Shown here piece after piece: positions 61,976-64,000 of a DNA stretch of 64,000 nucleotides. Under the pieces are notes generated by a model. It made no database searches and had not been told where the DNA came from. It was given only the letters and a program-made list of their open reading frames with translations. The DNA is from Forficula auricularia (Eukaryota; Arthropoda; Insecta; Dermaptera; Forficulidae). The stretch covers positions 96,888,958 to 96,952,957 of the forward strand of contig JALMQS010000099.1 of assembly GCA_024734495.1 (NCBI GenBank), given 5' to 3'. Position 1 is the stretch's first letter, and each line of letters begins with the position of its first letter. The translations under genes and the position numbers were made by a program.

Positions 61976-62499
61976 GTTAGGTAGGTACTTATATTTCTGA
62001 GATATTTTTTGAAACAATAATTAATTTAAAAGTACATATTATTATAAATAAAGAAAAATAATTTAACCTATTTAGTAAAAAAAAATCTCTTTTGTCCGAA
62101 AATACCTGTTTATATTTTGAGTGAACATTTTTATTTTTTACTTTGAACAAGGATCAATGGAAAGTAGGAAATTTTATATTGAGATCAAGAGCTGATAAGA
62201 TTTTAGGTAAAATCAGACCACCAATGAAGGGAAAGGGATTACAAATTTGAACCCTTTATTCCAAATTGAACAAAATTTTGCACAGTGAGCCTTTAAGGCC
62301 TTAGGGAACTATCAATTTAAAAATTAGCTTCTTAAAAATCTTTGGATAGGGGCAAATGTATGATACATTTATGAGATGGCCACAACATCACATATTTTTT
62401 GACTAGGAAGGTTTTTAGTTTCACTTGTGAAGAATACCTTTTTTTATTTAATGATATTGATATGAGAAGGAGATACACCAGAAGGTCCATCCCCTAAAG

Positions 62500-63480
62500 G
62501 CATGTATGGGATGGCCCCTCCATCGTGAAAAGAACAGAGTAGAAGGAAAGAAGCCGGGATCACGGGCCAAATCTCAGAAAGTTAGATACAATCCAATTTA
62601 CTAAGTTTTTTAAGGGCTTCGTGCAGTGGTAAATTCTCCGCGCGATAAATTAGGTTAAATTTATCTCCCACCGCAATAAGAATTGTGCATTCTATTTCAA
62701 GTGATATCGCGAATTGTCTTTTTTTTTAAGAGTCTCGTAACAATTTCCTCCCCCGGTAAATAAAGAGTATCCTTTGTGCCCGTGGGGGAGGGGGGCTGGC
62801 TGATCCGGCATCGGCTGTCATTTATAAAATCTGAGTCCGGGGGGGTTATTAATGAGCCCGTGGGCAGTTGGCAAGTGACAGGCCCAGGCCTTGGTCCTTT
62901 TTGCCCCTTTTTCGAGGGGGTAGACAAAAGACCCGCACCCCGATAACGCCTCGTGGTCTCCCGGACAATGCCGAGCGACGTTATCACCCCCCTGCTGATT
63001 GATAGACGCCCTTTGCGATTGTGACGATTGTCTCTGCCCTTTCCCTTTACGAGGAACAAACCAAGAATGCCACAGATTCCTCATTTGTTTACAGGAATGT
63101 CTATTTATTGTCTCTAGAGCGGCGCGTTTAATAAATTCTTTTTCTTTTTTTTTTTATTTCTACGTTAAATGTCATTATGATGTGCACGCGTGGGTGGCAA
63201 GCAAGGTGGGTGGCAAGGGAATGAAGGGAATGAATTCAGGTTGCAGGTGATTCATTCATTCATTCATTCTACAGCCAGGCAACATTCCTAGCGAATTAAA
63301 TAAAATATGTTGATTGCACAAGCCGGGCTTTTGCTTTTGCTTGCCTCTTGAATATTCGGCATGTGTGCAAAAACAGACCATAAAATCATCAGCAAGTCAG
63401 AGGATGGGGGGGGGGGGGCACAACGTCAAGAGGGCAACTTTAATTGTAACACAACTTTGTGGAAATTAGCTACAAACCCA
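62500..63480. other. large GC-richer, repeat-poor island
   Basis: About 1 kb with gcccgtgggcagttggcaag, cggacaatgccgagcgacgt and a TGATTGAT at 62996-63003, plus (ATTC)n at 63251-63269 and a G-run at 63405-63418. Open frames on both strands (up to 120 codons on the minus strand) are not similar to any PBC N-terminal region. Possible regulatory DNA. Confidence 0.4.
62996..63003 (+). promoter_or_regulatory. single PBX/Hox-type site TGATTGAT
   Basis: Exact PBX core in a repeat-poor island upstream of the PBC exon. One 8-mer is weak evidence on its own. Confidence 0.25.
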
Positions 63481-63802
63481 AACTTTATACAACATTGGAA
63501 GTAATATTTATAAATTAAATTAAATTGTTCTTAAACCTGCGTGCACTCACAGACTAGGTAGAGAGAGAAAGGTGAAAGGGAAGAAATTTATTCTATTAAA
63601 TACAGCAGAGGATGTTTTCATCTGAGAGTAGATGAAAAATAAAAAATAAAATAAAAACCGGCGATAAAATCATGATTTTCATCATCTAGTGTTCTTTTAA
63701 GAAGCCTATGAGAAATAAAATAAAAAATAAATTTCTCATAATCAAAAATGTCAACCACATCTTTGGAGGCTAAAATAATTCATTACATTCTTTATACCAG
63801 GG

Positions 63803-63885
63803 ATGAACAACTTTTTTTACAACGGGCCAGCTACAAATTTCAAAATGTTGTAAGAACCACATGTATATTAAGAAACTTATAATAA
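63803..63885. mobile_element. possible hAT-like terminus
   Basis: ccagggatgaacaactttt followed by cgggccag, resembling hAT ends. The other end would be outside the window. Confidence 0.35.
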
Positions 63886-64000
63886 TTAGAGAGAAGAAAG
63901 GAGACGCTCCCTCCCCCTGGTCCCCGCCCCCACATTTCTGGAAGTCGATTTTTGTACCATTACCAGCGATGGAGCCTAAAATGTAACTGTACGAAATTTT

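Noticed and set aside
62697..63084. Two minus-strand open frames (120 and 88 codons) as missing exd N-terminal exons
   Set aside because: Neither has the PBC-A motifs, and the two overlap in different frames of a GC-rich island.

Overview
The window is AT-rich animal DNA of arthropod type, almost certainly from an insect. It holds one recognisable host gene: extradenticle (exd), the insect PBX/PBC-class TALE homeobox gene, on the minus strand. Four coding exons lie at 54712-54522, 27312-27177, 24742-24646 and 9499-9315. They join in frame across consensus splice sites and give 202 residues: the end of the PBC domain, the whole TALE homeodomain and a divergent C-terminus ending at a stop. The exons for the N-terminus (PBC-A and the start of PBC-B) were not found and should lie beyond base 64000. 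The introns are about 27.2, 2.4 and 15.1 kb. A 41-base plus-strand exon candidate at 268-308 may belong to a downstream neighbour.

Almost everything else is transposable-element debris, and this is where the interest lies. At least 14 insertions from six unrelated-looking families (called B, C, D, E, P and Q here) share one unusual plan. Each is a long inverted repeat (hairpin) with a one-sided tail of about 20-60 bases, flanked by 11-15 bp target-site duplications that can be read directly. Several carry, in one or both arms, CTGANGA followed by a small stem-loop and then CGAAACGTC or a close relative. This is the core of a type I hammerhead self-cleaving ribozyme with almost no stem III. 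I count 13 copies with an intact core and at least four decayed ones. The 'N' varies (A, T or G) while the rest is fixed, stem I and stem II can usually be drawn, and the residual stem III is the self-complementary ACGT (or ATAT). That fits known hammerhead variants of Penelope-like retroelements that act as dimers. No Penelope reverse transcriptase was seen, so these look like non-autonomous, retrozyme-like or Penelope-derived hairpin retroposons.

Other contents in order. 0.5-2.9 kb: a tandem duplication in which one copy is split by another element and the other keeps the empty site. 3.2-3.6 kb: a hAT element. 5.0-6.8 kb: nested palindromes. 8.04-8.62 kb: a 30-bp minisatellite just past the exd stop. 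9.5-24.6 kb (exd intron): hairpin elements plus a four-unit tandem repeat next to an exon. 29.0-30.2 kb: a decaying tandem array. 36.6-37.5 and 45.3-45.8 kb: TA-flanked DNA transposons, two of them keeping a Tc1-like helix-turn-helix fragment. 39.8-40.1 kb: a G-quadruplex motif beside paired CCAAT boxes. 43.6-44.0 kb: tandem Harbinger-like hairpins. 51.36-52.62 kb: a broken non-LTR retrotransposon. 57.2-57.8 kb: a filled and empty insertion-site pair. Islands richer in GC and poor in repeats (near 12, 15, 22.5, 28.4, 35.4, 48.8, 56.6, 60.7 and 63 kb) are the best candidates for exd cis-regulation, but only from composition.
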